A stretch of DNA of 64,000 nucleotides from Parvibaculum sp041688015 (GCA_041688015.1 JBDNIY010000012.1:1-64000), one strand, 5' to 3'. Positions 24,850 through 34,034 are shown, numbered from the stretch's first letter. The notes: generated by a model from the sequence alone, not told the origin. Numbers and translations are program-made.

Positions 24850-25314
24850 CTAGCCTAGCGCCGCTTTCACCACCGCGCCGGCTTTGCCGAAGTCCATCTG
24901 GCCGGCATATTTGGTTTTGAGCGCGCCCATGACCTTGCCCATGTCCTTGATCGAGGCGGCACCGACTTCGGCGATGATGGCGGCAACGGCGGCTTTGGTT
25001 TCGGCGCCGCCCATTTGTTTAGGCATGAATTCTTCGAGCACGGCGATTTCGCCCAGCTCCTGCGCGACAAGATCGGGGCGGCTACCTTTTTCGTAAAGCT
25101 CTGCCGATTCGCGGCGCTGCTTTACCATCTTGGAAAACAGTTCGAGAATTTCGGCGTCGGGCACGCCCTCGTTTACGCCTTCGGTCCGCGAGGCGATGTC
25201 CTTGTCTTTAATAGCAGATTGCATCAGACGCACGGTCGACAGGCGACGTTTGTCGCCCGCCTTCATGGCATCCTTCATGGCCTGCAAGATCTCAGCGCGT
25301 AAACCATCATTCAT
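24850..25314 (-). CDS. GatB/YqeY domain protein
   Basis: Cytosolic protein of 154 aa with the YqeY helical domain: LRAEILQAMKDAMKAGDKRR at the start, the SAIKDKDIASR block, VKQRRESAELYEKGSRPDLV and the end MGKVMGALKTKYAGQMDFGK. The domain is the tail domain of the amidotransferase subunit GatB that contacts tRNA; free-standing copies have no settled role. It often sits near dnaG-rpoD in bacteria, as here. It is divergent from carA. Confidence 0.92.
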   Translation of the reverse strand: MNDGLRAEILQAMKDAMKAGDKRRLSTVRLMQSAIKDKDIASRTEGVNEGVPDAEILELFSKMVKQRRESAELYEKGSRPDLVAQELGEIAVLEEFMPKQMGGAETKAAVAAIIAEVGAASIKDMGKVMGALKTKYAGQMDFGKAGAVVKAALG

Positions 25315-25656
25315 GGGGAAGTCTCCTGTTCACTCTGGCCCACAAGCTAAACCAGCCGCGCGCACCGCGCAAATTTGTCTCACCGCGGCAAAAGGTCCAT
25401 AACACATTGAAATCACACATTTTTTTTCGCCCCGCCTCAACTTGACGGCGCGCGCGCCATCCTTTAGTTTTCGCAAAATTCGATGGGATACTGAGTCTGC
25501 CTGACGGGGCCACCGCGCCTCGACAGATTTTGGCGGGCCATTACTCCCCTGGAGTATCAATATGAAGGTGACGACAAAGGCCGCCACGGAATGGCGCGGG
25601 CAACACACCCCGCAACGTTCCGAGGAAGATTCTGCGCGCGCCATGAGGTTGCACCC
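25315..25656. promoter_or_regulatory. Divergent promoter region between yqeY-like gene and carA
   Basis: This 342-base gap must hold promoters for both divergent genes. An AT-rich run near 25410-25427 could be a promoter element. I see no clear attenuator hairpin, and the in-frame extension of carA upstream to 25591 shows no conservation. Confidence 0.4.
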
Positions 25657-26814
25657 ATGATCCGCCCGACAAAACCAACCGCCCTGCTCGTCTTGAAAGA
25701 CGGCACCGTGATCGAAGGCATCGGCCTTGGCGCGACAGGAGAGGCTGTTGGCGAGGTTTGCTTCAACACATCGATCACCGGCTACCAAGAAATCCTCACT
25801 GACCCCTCTTACGCCGGTCAGATCGTTACTTTCACCTTCCCCCATATCGGCAATGTCGGCACCAATGACGAGGACATGGAAACCTCAAACCTTGCCGCAA
25901 ATTCCGGCGTCAAGGGCTGCGTGCTGAAGGCCGACGTAACGAACCCATCGAACTATCGCGCCGCCAAACACTTTGACCGCTGGCTGCGCACCCGCAACAT
26001 TATCGGCATCACCGGCGTTGATACGCGCGCCCTGACACGCCTCATCCGCGATAAGGGCATGCCCGACGGCATCATCGCGCATGATCCCGATGGCAATTTC
26101 GACATTCCCGCACTGGTGAAAAAAGCCAACGCTTGGCCGGGCCTGCTCGGCCTTGATCTGGCCAAAGACGTGACCTGCGGCCAGACCTATCATTGGGACG
26201 AAGGCCAATGGCAATGGGGCGTGGGCTTCACCAAGACCACACCGAAATATAAAGTTGTGGCGGTGGACTATGGCATCAAGCGCAACATCCTGCGCTGCCT
26301 GACCTCATTGGGCTGCGATGTGACGGTGGTGCCAGCGTCCGCCAAAGCCGAAGACATTTTGGCGATGAAGCCTGACGGCATATTCCTGTCCAACGGCCCC
26401 GGCGATCCGGCCGCCACCGGCAAATATGCTGTGCCTGAAATCAAGAAGCTGGTTGACAGCGGCAAGCCCATCTTCGGCATCTGCCTTGGCCATCAAATGC
26501 TGGCGATTGCGATGGGCGGCAAAACCGAAAAAATGCATCAGGGCCATCACGGCGCTAATCATCCGGTCAAAGACTATACGACGAACAAGGTCGAGATCAC
26601 CTCGATGAACCACGGCTTTACCGTGGCGCGCGACAGCCTGCCTGCAAGCGTCGAAGAAACGCATGTGTCGCTGTTTGATGGCACCAATTGCGGCTTGCGG
26701 CTGAAAGACAAGCCGGTGTTTTCCGTGCAGTACCACCCCGAAGCGTCACCGGGCCCGATGGACAGTCATTATCTGTTTGAGCGGTTCGTGAAGATGATTG
26801 AGGAGGGGAAGTGA
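25657..26814 (+). CDS. carA: Carbamoyl-phosphate synthase small (glutaminase) subunit
   Basis: Hydrolyses glutamine and passes ammonia to CarB for carbamoyl phosphate, used in arginine and pyrimidine synthesis. It has 385 aa. The N-terminal domain begins ALLVLKDGTVIEGIGLGATG; the class I amidotransferase domain carries the nucleophile in FGICLGHQMLAIAMGG and the His-Glu pair in QYHPEASPGP. The start at 25657 matches the family start. carB follows only after 747 bases, because a DUF559 gene and two composite repeats sit in between. The car operon is thus interrupted, though still in the same orientation. Confidence 0.97.
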   Translation: MIRPTKPTALLVLKDGTVIEGIGLGATGEAVGEVCFNTSITGYQEILTDPSYAGQIVTFTFPHIGNVGTNDEDMETSNLAANSGVKGCVLKADVTNPSNYRAAKHFDRWLRTRNIIGITGVDTRALTRLIRDKGMPDGIIAHDPDGNFDIPALVKKANAWPGLLGLDLAKDVTCGQTYHWDEGQWQWGVGFTKTTPKYKVVAVDYGIKRNILRCLTSLGCDVTVVPASAKAEDILAMKPDGIFLSNGPGDPAATGKYAVPEIKKLVDSGKPIFGICLGHQMLAIAMGGKTEKMHQGHHGANHPVKDYTTNKVEITSMNHGFTVARDSLPASVEETHVSLFDGTNCGLRLKDKPVFSVQYHPEASPGPMDSHYLFERFVKMIEEGK

Positions 26815-26845
26815 TGGCGAATTCCGTCACCACCATACTTCCTAT

Positions 26846-27066
26846 CCCCTCCCCCGCAAATCTCTTTTGCGCCTACGCGCAATGTGAGGGGGAGGCGGGA
26901 ACACGTAGTGTTCCGGGAGGGGGAGCTTCTTCGAAAAAATGCTACACTTCTACCTGCAGCTTCACCCCCTCCCAACCCTCCCCTCTCAAGGGGGAGGGCT
27001 ATGTGGCAGAGGGCTTAAATTTCTTATCCCCTCCCCCCTTGAGGGGGAGGGTTAGGGAGGGGGGAT
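26846..27066 (+). repeat. Composite G-rich palindromic element, copy 2 (left of DUF559)
   Basis: Order: CCCCTCCCCC, TTTTGCGCCTACGCGCAATG, GGGGGAGG, variable hairpin GGAACAC-3-GTGTTCC (26898-26914), GGGAGGGGG, a linker, CCCCCTCCCAACCCTCCCC with a CTCAAGGGGGAGGG palindrome (to 27000), then a further CCCCTTGAGGGGGAGGG palindrome (about 27030-27052). Bases 26915-27000 are repeated on the right of the DUF559 gene. Confidence 0.85.
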
Positions 27067-27073
27067 CTCTTTC

Positions 27074-27418
27074 ATGGCAAATGAGCGCGCCCGCGCCTTG
27101 CGCCAAAACCTCACCGATGCAGAACGCAAACTCTGGTATGCGCTCCGGCGCGACGCGCTTGGCGTCAGCTTCCGTCGCCAGCATCCCATCGGCACATATA
27201 TCGTCGATTTCATCTGCCTTGATCGCAAACTCATCATTGAAGCGGACGGCGGACAGCACGCAGAAGAACAAGCAGCGCATGACGCCGCGCGCACCGCATG
27301 GCTTGAGCAGCAAGGCTATGAGGTTTTACGGTTTTGGAACAACGACATTCTCAGTAACATCGAAGGTGTTGTGGATGTCATTCGCAGCAAGCTCTCTTCA
27401 CTTCCCCTCCCCACTTGA
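27074..27418 (+). CDS. DUF559 (Vsr/restriction-fold) nuclease-like protein
   Basis: Small protein of 114 aa matching the DUF559 family of the PD-(D/E)xK/Vsr-like fold. Visible blocks: NLTDAERKLWYALRRDALGV, SFRRQHPIGTYIVDFICLDR, then LIIEADGGQH (catalytic-type D-ExD pattern: Asp in IVDF, Glu in IIEADG) and WLEQQGYEVLRFWNNDIL. It splits carA from carB and is bracketed by 86-bp direct repeats of a composite palindromic element; its stop codon lies inside the right-hand repeat. Activity is untested for most members; a link to mobility of the flanking repeats, as RAYT proteins have with REPs, is my hypothesis. Confidence 0.88.
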   Translation: MANERARALRQNLTDAERKLWYALRRDALGVSFRRQHPIGTYIVDFICLDRKLIIEADGGQHAEEQAAHDAARTAWLEQQGYEVLRFWNNDILSNIEGVVDVIRSKLSSLPLPT

Positions 27419-27530
27419 GGGGGAGGTCAATCCGCATAGCGGATTGGGAGGGGGGGCTTCTTCAAAAAACTCCTCTTCCTCGTTCCTCAGCTTCACCCCC
27501 TCCCAACCCTCCCCCCTCAAGGGGGAGGGC
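27404..27530 (+). repeat. Composite G-rich palindromic element, copy 3 (right of DUF559)
   Basis: Order: CCCCTCCCCACTTGAGGGGG, variable hairpin CAATCCGC-3-GCGGATTG (27428-27446), GGGAGGGGGGG, linker, CCCCCTCCCAACCCTCCCCC and palindrome ending GGGGGAGGGC. Bases 27446-27531 match 26915-27000 at about 72 of 86 positions. It overlaps the last codons of the DUF559 gene. Confidence 0.85.
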
Positions 27531-27561
27531 TTTCTGTCATTCGCCGCCGGTAATCAATAAA

Positions 27562-30500
27562 ATGCCCAAACGTACAGACATCAAAAGCATCCTCATCATT
27601 GGCGCAGGTCCGATCATTATCGGGCAGGCGTGCGAGTTTGATTATTCAGGCACGCAAGCGTGTAAGGCGCTGAAGGAAGAGGGCTACCGGATCATTCTGG
27701 TGAACTCTAATCCCGCAACGATCATGACCGACCCTGATCTGGCCGACGCGACTTACATCGAGCCGATCACACCGGAGATTGTCGCCAAGATCATCGAGAA
27801 AGAGCGCCCCGACGCGCTGCTACCGACGATGGGTGGGCAGACAGCGCTGAATACGGCGCTGGCGCTTGATGACATGGGCGTGTTGAAAAAATTCAATGTG
27901 GAAATGATCGGCGCGAAACGCGACGCCATTACCAAGGCTGAAGACCGGCTGCTGTTTCGCAATGCGATGGATAAGCTGGGGCTTGAAAGCCCGCGCTCGC
28001 TCGCAGCCCACAATATGGAAGAAGCGCTACAAGGCCTTGAGATGGTGGGCCTGCCCGCGATCATCCGTCCGTCCTTTACCATGGGCGGCACGGGCGGCGG
28101 CATTGCTTACAACCGTCAAGAATTTGCCGAGATCGTGGAAAACGGCCTCGATGCGTCGCCGACCACCGAAGTGCTGATCGAAGAGTCCGTGCTCGGCTGG
28201 AAAGAATATGAGATGGAGGTTGTGCGCGACAAGGCGGACAATTGCATCATCATTTGCTCGATTGAAAACATCGACCCGATGGGTGTGCATACGGGCGACA
28301 GCATCACAGTCGCGCCTGCCCTGACGCTCACCGACAAAGAATATCAGATGATGCGTAACGCCTCGATTGCGGTGTTGCGCGAGATCGGCGTCGAAACCGG
28401 CGGCTCGAACGTGCAATTCGCGGTTAACCCGAAAGATGGCCGCCTTGTCGTCATCGAAATGAACCCACGCGTCTCGCGCTCGTCTGCCTTGGCGTCCAAA
28501 GCCACAGGCTTTCCGATTGCCAAAATCGCCGCGCGCCTCGCGGTGGGCTACACGCTGGATGAGCTACAAAACGACATCACACAAGTGACGCCCGCGAGCT
28601 TCGAGCCGACCATCGATTATGTCGTGACAAAGATACCGCGCTTCACGTTTGAGAAATTTGCCGGTGCTGAACCCATCCTCGGTACGGCCATGAAATCGGT
28701 CGGCGAAGCGATGGCGATTGGCCGGACGTTTCAGGAATCTTTACAGAAAGCATTGCGCTCGCTCGAAACGGGCCTCACAGGGCTTGACGACATCACCGTG
28801 CCCGGCATGGGCGAAGGCGACGACAAGAATGCCATTCGCGCCGCGCTAGGGCGGCCAACACCGGATCGTATCCTCGTCATTGCTCAAGCCATGCGGCTTG
28901 GCATGAGCCATGAACATATCCACGCGATATGCTCTTATGACCCGTGGTTCCTCGAACAAATTCAAGGCATCGTGGACGCCGAAGCCACCCTCATCGCCAA
29001 AGGCCTGCCGACCACTAAAGCCGAATTTCGTGCCGTGAAAGCCATGGGCTTTTCGGATGCGCGTCTGGCGACACTGACGGGCGGCGACGAAGAAACTGTG
29101 CGTGGCCTCCGCCGCGCGCTGGGCGTGCGGCCTGTTTTCAAGCGGGTTGATACCTGCGCGGCAGAATTTGAAAGCCTGACGCCTTATATGTACTCAACCT
29201 ATGAGACCGACTTTGCTGGCAACGCTGAATGCGAAAGCAATCCGAGCGACAGAAAGAAAGCCATCATCCTCGGTGGCGGGCCGAACCGGATCGGCCAAGG
29301 CATTGAGTTTGACTATTGCTGCTGCCATGCCGCTTTCGCGCTGGCCGACATCGACATCGAAAGCATCATGGTCAACTGCAACCCGGAAACGGTGTCCACT
29401 GACTATGACACCTCTGACCGCCTCTACTTTGAACCGCTGACAGCCGAAGACGTGCTGGAACTGATCGACGTGGAAACGCGCAAAGGGACGCTGGCCGGTG
29501 TCATCGTGCAGTTTGGCGGACAGACACCGCTGAAGCTCGCCAATGAGCTGGAACGCGCGGGCGTGCCGATCCTTGGTACCTCGCCTGACATGATCGATCT
29601 GGCCGAAGACCGCGACCGCTTCAAGGCGCTCTTGGAACGCCTGAACCTGCGCCAGCCGCCCAACGGCATTGCGCGCACGGACAAAGAAGCTGTCGCCATT
29701 GCTGAGCGCATCGGCTATCCCGTCGTCATCCGTCCGTCCTATGTGCTGGGTGGCCGCGCTATGGAAATCGTGCGCGATGCGAGCCATCTGGAACGCTACA
29801 TCAAAGAAGCCGTGGTGGTGTCGGGCAAGAGCCCGGTGCTGATCGACCTTTATCTGCGCGACGCCATCGAAGTGGACGTCGATGCGCTGTGCGATGGCAA
29901 AGACGTGTTCGTTTGCGGCATCATGGAACATATCGAAGAAGCGGGCGTCCATTCAGGCGACAGCGCCTGCTCGCTGCCGCCCTACTCATTGCCCAAGGAA
30001 ACCATCAAAGAGATCGAAGAACAGACCCGCGCCATGGCGCTGGCGATGAATGTTTGTGGGCTGATGAATGTGCAATATGCGGTGCAGGACGGCACGGTCT
30101 ATGTGCTGGAAGTGAACCCACGCGCGTCGCGCACCGTGCCTTTTGTGGCCAAAGTGATCGGCGACCCGATTGCCAAAATCGCCGCCAAGGTGATGACGGG
30201 CGTACCGCTGGCAAGCTTCAACCTCAAACCTTTCCGCTATCATCATGTCGCGGTGAAGGAAGCGGTCTTCCCGTTTGCGCGCTTTCCTGGCGTCGATACG
30301 CTGCTGGGCCCGGAAATGCGCTCGACCGGCGAAGTCATGGGCCTCGACAAGAGCTTTGCCGTCGCCTTTGCCAAAAGCCAGATCGGCGGCGGCACCAAGG
30401 TGCCGACGAGCGGCGCGGTCTTTGTTTCGGTCAAGGATGCTGACAAAGACAAGATCGTAGGCCCCGCCAAGAAACTTCTCGAAATGGGATTTGAGCTGAT

Positions 30501-30810
30501 CGCCACGGGCGGCACAGCGCGCTTTCTGAGCGAAAAAGGCCTGACTGTGCGCACCATCAACAAGGTGCTAGAAGGCCGTCCGCATATTGTGGATGAAATC
30601 AAGAACGGCAATGTCGCGCTGGTCTTCAACACCACCGAAGGGGCCAAGGCGATTGAAGACTCAAAATCGCTGCGGCGCGCCGCTCTGATGATGAAAGTGC
30701 CCTATTACACGACCGTTGCGGGCGCGCGCGCCTCTGTTTTGGGCATTGAGGCGATCATCAACGGCCAATTAGAAGTGGCCTCCCTGCAATCCTACGCCCG
30801 TGCGCTATAA
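27562..30810 (+). CDS. carB: Carbamoyl-phosphate synthase large subunit
   Basis: Makes carbamoyl phosphate from bicarbonate, ammonia and two ATP. At 1082 aa it is full length, with two ATP-grasp halves (KSILIIGAGPIIIGQACEFD at the start of the first; KKAIILGGGPNRIGQGIEFD for the second), an oligomerisation domain between, and the C-terminal MGS-like allosteric domain (ELIATGGTARFLSEKGLTVR) where regulators such as UMP would bind. The ATG at 27562 is the family start; the frame upstream runs through the repeat and is not coding. It should depend on its own or read-through transcription after the DUF559 insertion. Confidence 0.97.
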   Translation: MPKRTDIKSILIIGAGPIIIGQACEFDYSGTQACKALKEEGYRIILVNSNPATIMTDPDLADATYIEPITPEIVAKIIEKERPDALLPTMGGQTALNTALALDDMGVLKKFNVEMIGAKRDAITKAEDRLLFRNAMDKLGLESPRSLAAHNMEEALQGLEMVGLPAIIRPSFTMGGTGGGIAYNRQEFAEIVENGLDASPTTEVLIEESVLGWKEYEMEVVRDKADNCIIICSIENIDPMGVHTGDSITVAPALTLTDKEYQMMRNASIAVLREIGVETGGSNVQFAVNPKDGRLVVIEMNPRVSRSSALASKATGFPIAKIAARLAVGYTLDELQNDITQVTPASFEPTIDYVVTKIPRFTFEKFAGAEPILGTAMKSVGEAMAIGRTFQESLQKALRSLETGLTGLDDITVPGMGEGDDKNAIRAALGRPTPDRILVIAQAMRLGMSHEHIHAICSYDPWFLEQIQGIVDAEATLIAKGLPTTKAEFRAVKAMGFSDARLATLTGGDEETVRGLRRALGVRPVFKRVDTCAAEFESLTPYMYSTYETDFAGNAECESNPSDRKKAIILGGGPNRIGQGIEFDYCCCHAAFALADIDIESIMVNCNPETVSTDYDTSDRLYFEPLTAEDVLELIDVETRKGTLAGVIVQFGGQTPLKLANELERAGVPILGTSPDMIDLAEDRDRFKALLERLNLRQPPNGIARTDKEAVAIAERIGYPVVIRPSYVLGGRAMEIVRDASHLERYIKEAVVVSGKSPVLIDLYLRDAIEVDVDALCDGKDVFVCGIMEHIEEAGVHSGDSACSLPPYSLPKETIKEIEEQTRAMALAMNVCGLMNVQYAVQDGTVYVLEVNPRASRTVPFVAKVIGDPIAKIAAKVMTGVPLASFNLKPFRYHHVAVKEAVFPFARFPGVDTLLGPEMRSTGEVMGLDKSFAVAFAKSQIGGGTKVPTSGAVFVSVKDADKDKIVGPAKKLLEMGFELIATGGTARFLSEKGLTVRTINKVLEGRPHIVDEIKNGNVALVFNTTEGAKAIEDSKSLRRAALMMKVPYYTTVAGARASVLGIEAIINGQLEVASLQSYARAL

Positions 30811-31012
30811 CCACAAAATAAGCGAAATCAAGGGGGAACGAGGCCTCAGACGCAAATTCTGCGTTTGACCTTCGGCGTTTCGCTACCCACAATCAGGCTT
30901 CATCACCCGCCGCTTGGCGCGACGCAAGTCGCCCAGCGGAATTTTATTAACAAGTCAGTGTGTTACGCCGACAATTCGTCGGCCAACAAATCAACGAAAG
31001 AGACAATCCGAC

Positions 31013-31486
31013 ATGGAAAGGATTCCGATGACCTCCGAGGGGCACCAGTCTCTGGTTGAGGAAGTCAAATTTCTCAAATCTGTGGAACGCCCGCGCATCA
31101 TCAAGGCGATTGCGGAAGCGCGCGCCCATGGCGACCTGTCGGAAAATGCCGAGTATCACGCCGCCAAGGAGCAACAGGGCCTGAACGAAAGCCGCGTGCA
31201 GGAGCTGGATGACAAGCTGAGCCGCGCCGAGGTGATCGACGTCTCCAAGCTGTCGGGCGACACGGTGAAATTTGGTGCCTACGTGACGCTGATCGATGGG
31301 GACACGGAAGAAGAAGTCAAATATCGCATCGTCGGCGAGATGGAAGGCGATGTGAAAAAAGGCAAGGTCGGCATCACCTCACCCATCGCGCGCGCCATGA
31401 TCGGCAAGACGGTCGGCGACAGCGTCGAAGTGAACACACCCGGCGGCGGGAAATCATACGAGATTTTGAAGGTGTCGTTTAAGTAA
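31013..31486 (+). CDS. greA: Transcription elongation factor GreA
   Basis: Rescues backtracked RNA polymerase by stimulating transcript cleavage. It has 157 aa, the standard length, from the ATG at 31013. The N-terminal coiled coil has the acidic tip ARAHGDLSENAEYHAAKEQQ, with the catalytic Asp and Glu; the C-terminal FKBP-like domain includes VGITSPIARAMIGKTVGDSV. It follows carB with a 202-base gap, matching the car-greA order seen in other alphaproteobacteria. No frame problems are seen. Confidence 0.96.
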   Translation: MERIPMTSEGHQSLVEEVKFLKSVERPRIIKAIAEARAHGDLSENAEYHAAKEQQGLNESRVQELDDKLSRAEVIDVSKLSGDTVKFGAYVTLIDGDTEEEVKYRIVGEMEGDVKKGKVGITSPIARAMIGKTVGDSVEVNTPGGGKSYEILKVSFK

Positions 31487-31514
31487 GGCGGCTCGTCACG
31501 CCCGCCTAAACCTA

Positions 31515-31757
31515 TGCGTCATGGCCCGACTTGATCGGGCCATCCACGTCTTTACAGCCCCGAAAGAGAAGACGTGGATACGCGGGTCAAGCCCGCGCAT
31601 GACGAATGGGGTTAGTTCTCGCAATGACGGAGTGTGTGGCGCGTGCTTCGAGACGGCTGCAAGAGCAGCCTCCTCAGCATGAGGTATCATTTTAGGTCAG
31701 TATAAAACCCTCACGCCTCAAGGAGCCGCACTTGCGGCGTCTCGAAGGGCGAGGCCC
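31515..31757. repeat. REP cluster: CCCGACTTGATCGGGCC pair and CTTCGAGACGG/CTCAGCATGAGG pair
   Basis: At 31515-31600, a palindrome ATGGCCCGACTTGATCGGGC faces a second one, GCGGGTCAAGCCCGC. At 31645-31684 and 31711-31750 two REP halves face each other (CTTCGAGACGGCTGC ... CTCAGCATGAGG, then CGCCTCAAGGAGCC ... CGTCTCGAAGG). No gene lies between greA and the Lrp gene. Confidence 0.75.
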
Positions 31758-32237
31758 CTACCCCAGCGTCTCAAGCGGCACGCCGGGCAGGTGCTTGCTT
31801 TGCCGGATCGTCAGCGAGGTGCGCACGCTCGCCACATTGGGCGCGGGCGTGAGCTCGCCAGTCAAAAAACTCTGGAACGTGGACAGGTCCAGCGCGACGC
31901 ATTTCAGGATGAAGTCGATGTCGCCGTTGAGCATGTGGCACTCGCGCACCAGCGGCCAGGTGCCGACCAGCGCCTCGAACGCTTTGAGGTCGGCCTCGGC
32001 CTGTGAGTGCAAGCCCACCATGGCAAAGACCGTGACCTCAAAGCCCAGCGCCTTGACGTTGAGGTCGGCGTGATAGCCCTGAATGAAGCCCGCCACCTCT
32101 AGCGCGCGCACACGACGCAGGCAGGGCGGCGCGGAAATGCCTACTTTTTCCGACAGATCGACATTGGTCATGCGACCATCGGCTTGCAAGGCGGCAAGAA
32201 TCTGGAGATCAATGGCGTCGAGCTTGGCCCGCTTCAT
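31758..32237 (-). CDS. Lrp/AsnC family transcriptional regulator
   Basis: Regulator of 159 aa from the ATG at 32237. The N-terminal helix-turn-helix reads LDAIDLQILAALQADGRMTN then VDLSEKVGISAPPCLRRVRA, and the C-terminal RAM ligand domain contains TVFAMVGLHSQAEADLKAFE and LNGDIDFILKCVALDL. A frame extending to 32495 overlaps the divergent gene and is not used. It is divergent from the ELM1-like operon (95 bases between starts), so that operon or Lrp itself may be its target. The ligand is unknown. Confidence 0.93.
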   Translation of the reverse strand: MKRAKLDAIDLQILAALQADGRMTNVDLSEKVGISAPPCLRRVRALEVAGFIQGYHADLNVKALGFEVTVFAMVGLHSQAEADLKAFEALVGTWPLVRECHMLNGDIDFILKCVALDLSTFQSFLTGELTPAPNVASVRTSLTIRQSKHLPGVPLETLG

Positions 32238-32331
32238 GGCTGCATCCGTTGGTAACTGCGCTATCGTGACGTCATGTTGTACCTGAGTGCTGATAATTTT
32301 CAGCAAGATTATTACCCAAACGCGTAAGATA

Positions 32332-33354
32332 ATGACCGAAAAACATGAAACGAGCCCCTCACTGCAAAGACTCTCCCCCCTTGAGGGGGAGGGCTTGAAG
32401 GGCGCAGCCTGCTGGGTGCTGACGAACGGCATGGCGGGGTTCGAGACGCAAGCGATCGGCATTGCCGAAGCGCTGGGGCTCAATCCGGTCATCAAACGCG
32501 TAACGCCGCCCGCCCCTTACAAATGGCTCGCGCCGCATGGGCCTACCGCGCCTAACGCCAACCTCCACGCGCCTTGGCCAGATCTGCTGATCGCCTCGGG
32601 CCGCCAATCGATCCCCTATGCGCGCATGATCGCCAAGGCTTCGGCGGGGCGAACCTTCACGGTCATTTTACAAAATCCGCGCGTGGCACCGCGTCATTTC
32701 GATCTTGTCTGGGCCCCGGCGCATGACCGGCTCGAAGGCCCCAATGTGCTCTCAACGCTGGTCTCGCCGCACCGCCTGACGCGGGCCCGCCTCGACGCGG
32801 AAGCCGCCCTTTGGGAGCCGATGGTCGCCCACCTGCCCCATCCGCGCGTCGCTGTGCTGATCGGCGGCCAGAACGCGGTTTATGAATTCGACGAGGTGGC
32901 GGCTGCAAAGCTGGCGGGCGCGCTGGCCAAGCTGGCCGATCAAGGCGTGGGGCTGATGGTCACGCCGTCGCGCCGCACGGGCGAGGCGCAAACCCGGATC
33001 ATCCAGACAGCCCTCACCGCCAAGCCCGCACTGGTCTGGGACGGCACCCGCGAGAACCCCTATTTTGGCTTTTTGGGGCAGGCTGACGCCGTCATCGTGA
33101 CATCGGATTCGGTGAACATGGTGGGCGAAGCTGCCTTCACCGGTAAGCCTGTGCATGTGGTCGAATTAGCCCCCCGCACCAAGAGCCAGCCGGCCAAATT
33201 CCGACGCTTCCTCGATGCCATCTATGCCGCAGGCGCGGCGCGACCTTTTGTCGGCACGCTTGAAAGCTGGGAGTATGAACCATTAAATGCTACCCATGAC
33301 ATCGCCGAAGCGATCCGAACGCGCTTTGCCAAAAAGAACATGGACGCCCAATGA
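32332..33354 (+). CDS. ELM1/DUF1022 family protein, N-terminus invaded by a palindromic repeat
   Basis: Protein of 340 aa matching the mitochondrial-fission-ELM1 family (DUF1022), glycosyltransferase-like folds of unknown bacterial role. Typical blocks: WVLTNGMAGFETQAIGIAEA, LLIASGRQSIPYARMI, VILQNPRVAPRHFDLVWAP, VLIGGQNAVYEF, and TSDSVNMVGEAAFTGKPVHV. Between the start and WVLTNG lies a stretch encoded by a CTCTCCCCCCTTGAGGGGGA palindrome (32371-32393), read as LSPLEGEG, so a repeat element sits in frame within the gene. The alternative ATG at 32287 is possible but has nothing to favour it. It overlaps the next gene by four bases. Confidence 0.88.
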   Translation: MTEKHETSPSLQRLSPLEGEGLKGAACWVLTNGMAGFETQAIGIAEALGLNPVIKRVTPPAPYKWLAPHGPTAPNANLHAPWPDLLIASGRQSIPYARMIAKASAGRTFTVILQNPRVAPRHFDLVWAPAHDRLEGPNVLSTLVSPHRLTRARLDAEAALWEPMVAHLPHPRVAVLIGGQNAVYEFDEVAAAKLAGALAKLADQGVGLMVTPSRRTGEAQTRIIQTALTAKPALVWDGTRENPYFGFLGQADAVIVTSDSVNMVGEAAFTGKPVHVVELAPRTKSQPAKFRRFLDAIYAAGAARPFVGTLESWEYEPLNATHDIAEAIRTRFAKKNMDAQ

Positions 33355-34001
33355 GCCTGCTCGACATCGAAGCCCTGCGCGCGACGCTGCTGAAGAGCGA
33401 GCCCTACGATTATTTCGTGGTGCCGAATTTCATTCGCGCCACAAAATTTGCTGGCGTCATTGCCGACTTCCCGGCCATTACTTCAACCGGCTCGATCCCG
33501 CCCAGCGCCTTGCCGATCAAGGGCGAATTTGACGCGCTGTTGAAGGAGCTGGAAGGCCCTGAATTTCGCGCCGCCATTGAAGAAAAATTCGACCTCGACC
33601 TTAGCAACCGCCCGACCATGATCACCGTGCGCGGCAATTGCGCCAAAAATAACGGCAAGATCCACACCGACACGCCATCGAAGATCATCACCGTGCTGCT
33701 CTATATGAACCAAGCATGGGACAAAGACGGCGGGCGCTTGCGCATCCTCCGCTCGGCCACCGATCTCAATGACGCCGCCGAAGAAGTTTCGCCCAATGGC
33801 GGCACGCTGCTGGTCTTTCGCCGCGCTGAAAACTCATGGCACGGGCACGAACCCTTTGAAGGCCCGCGCCGCGCCATCCAACTGAACTGGGTGACGGGCG
33901 ACGATGTGGTCGCGCATGAACAACGCCGCCACCGCTTCACGATGTTCCTGAAACGGATTAATCCATTCGGTGGCGCAATCCGCGACGCTGCCGCGCCATA
34001 A
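33351..34001 (+). CDS. 2OG-Fe(II) oxygenase (prolyl-hydroxylase-like)
   Basis: Cytosolic dioxygenase of 216 aa. The iron triad is visible as HTD (His105, Asp107) and a distal His164 in NSWHGHEPFEG, with Arg173/174 in GPRRAIQLNW for 2-oxoglutarate. The core strands KIITVLLYMNQ and GGRLRIL, and GGTLLVFRR, fit the double-stranded beta-helix. Its start overlaps the ELM1-like stop (ATGA), and the 657-aa unknown follows 33 bases on, so the three probably act together, perhaps on a glycan or lipid. The substrate is not predictable. Confidence 0.88.
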   Translation: MSLLDIEALRATLLKSEPYDYFVVPNFIRATKFAGVIADFPAITSTGSIPPSALPIKGEFDALLKELEGPEFRAAIEEKFDLDLSNRPTMITVRGNCAKNNGKIHTDTPSKIITVLLYMNQAWDKDGGRLRILRSATDLNDAAEEVSPNGGTLLVFRRAENSWHGHEPFEGPRRAIQLNWVTGDDVVAHEQRRHRFTMFLKRINPFGGAIRDAAAP

Positions 34002-34034
34002 GACCCCGCCCCATAAGTCTAATTGAGTAAACGT

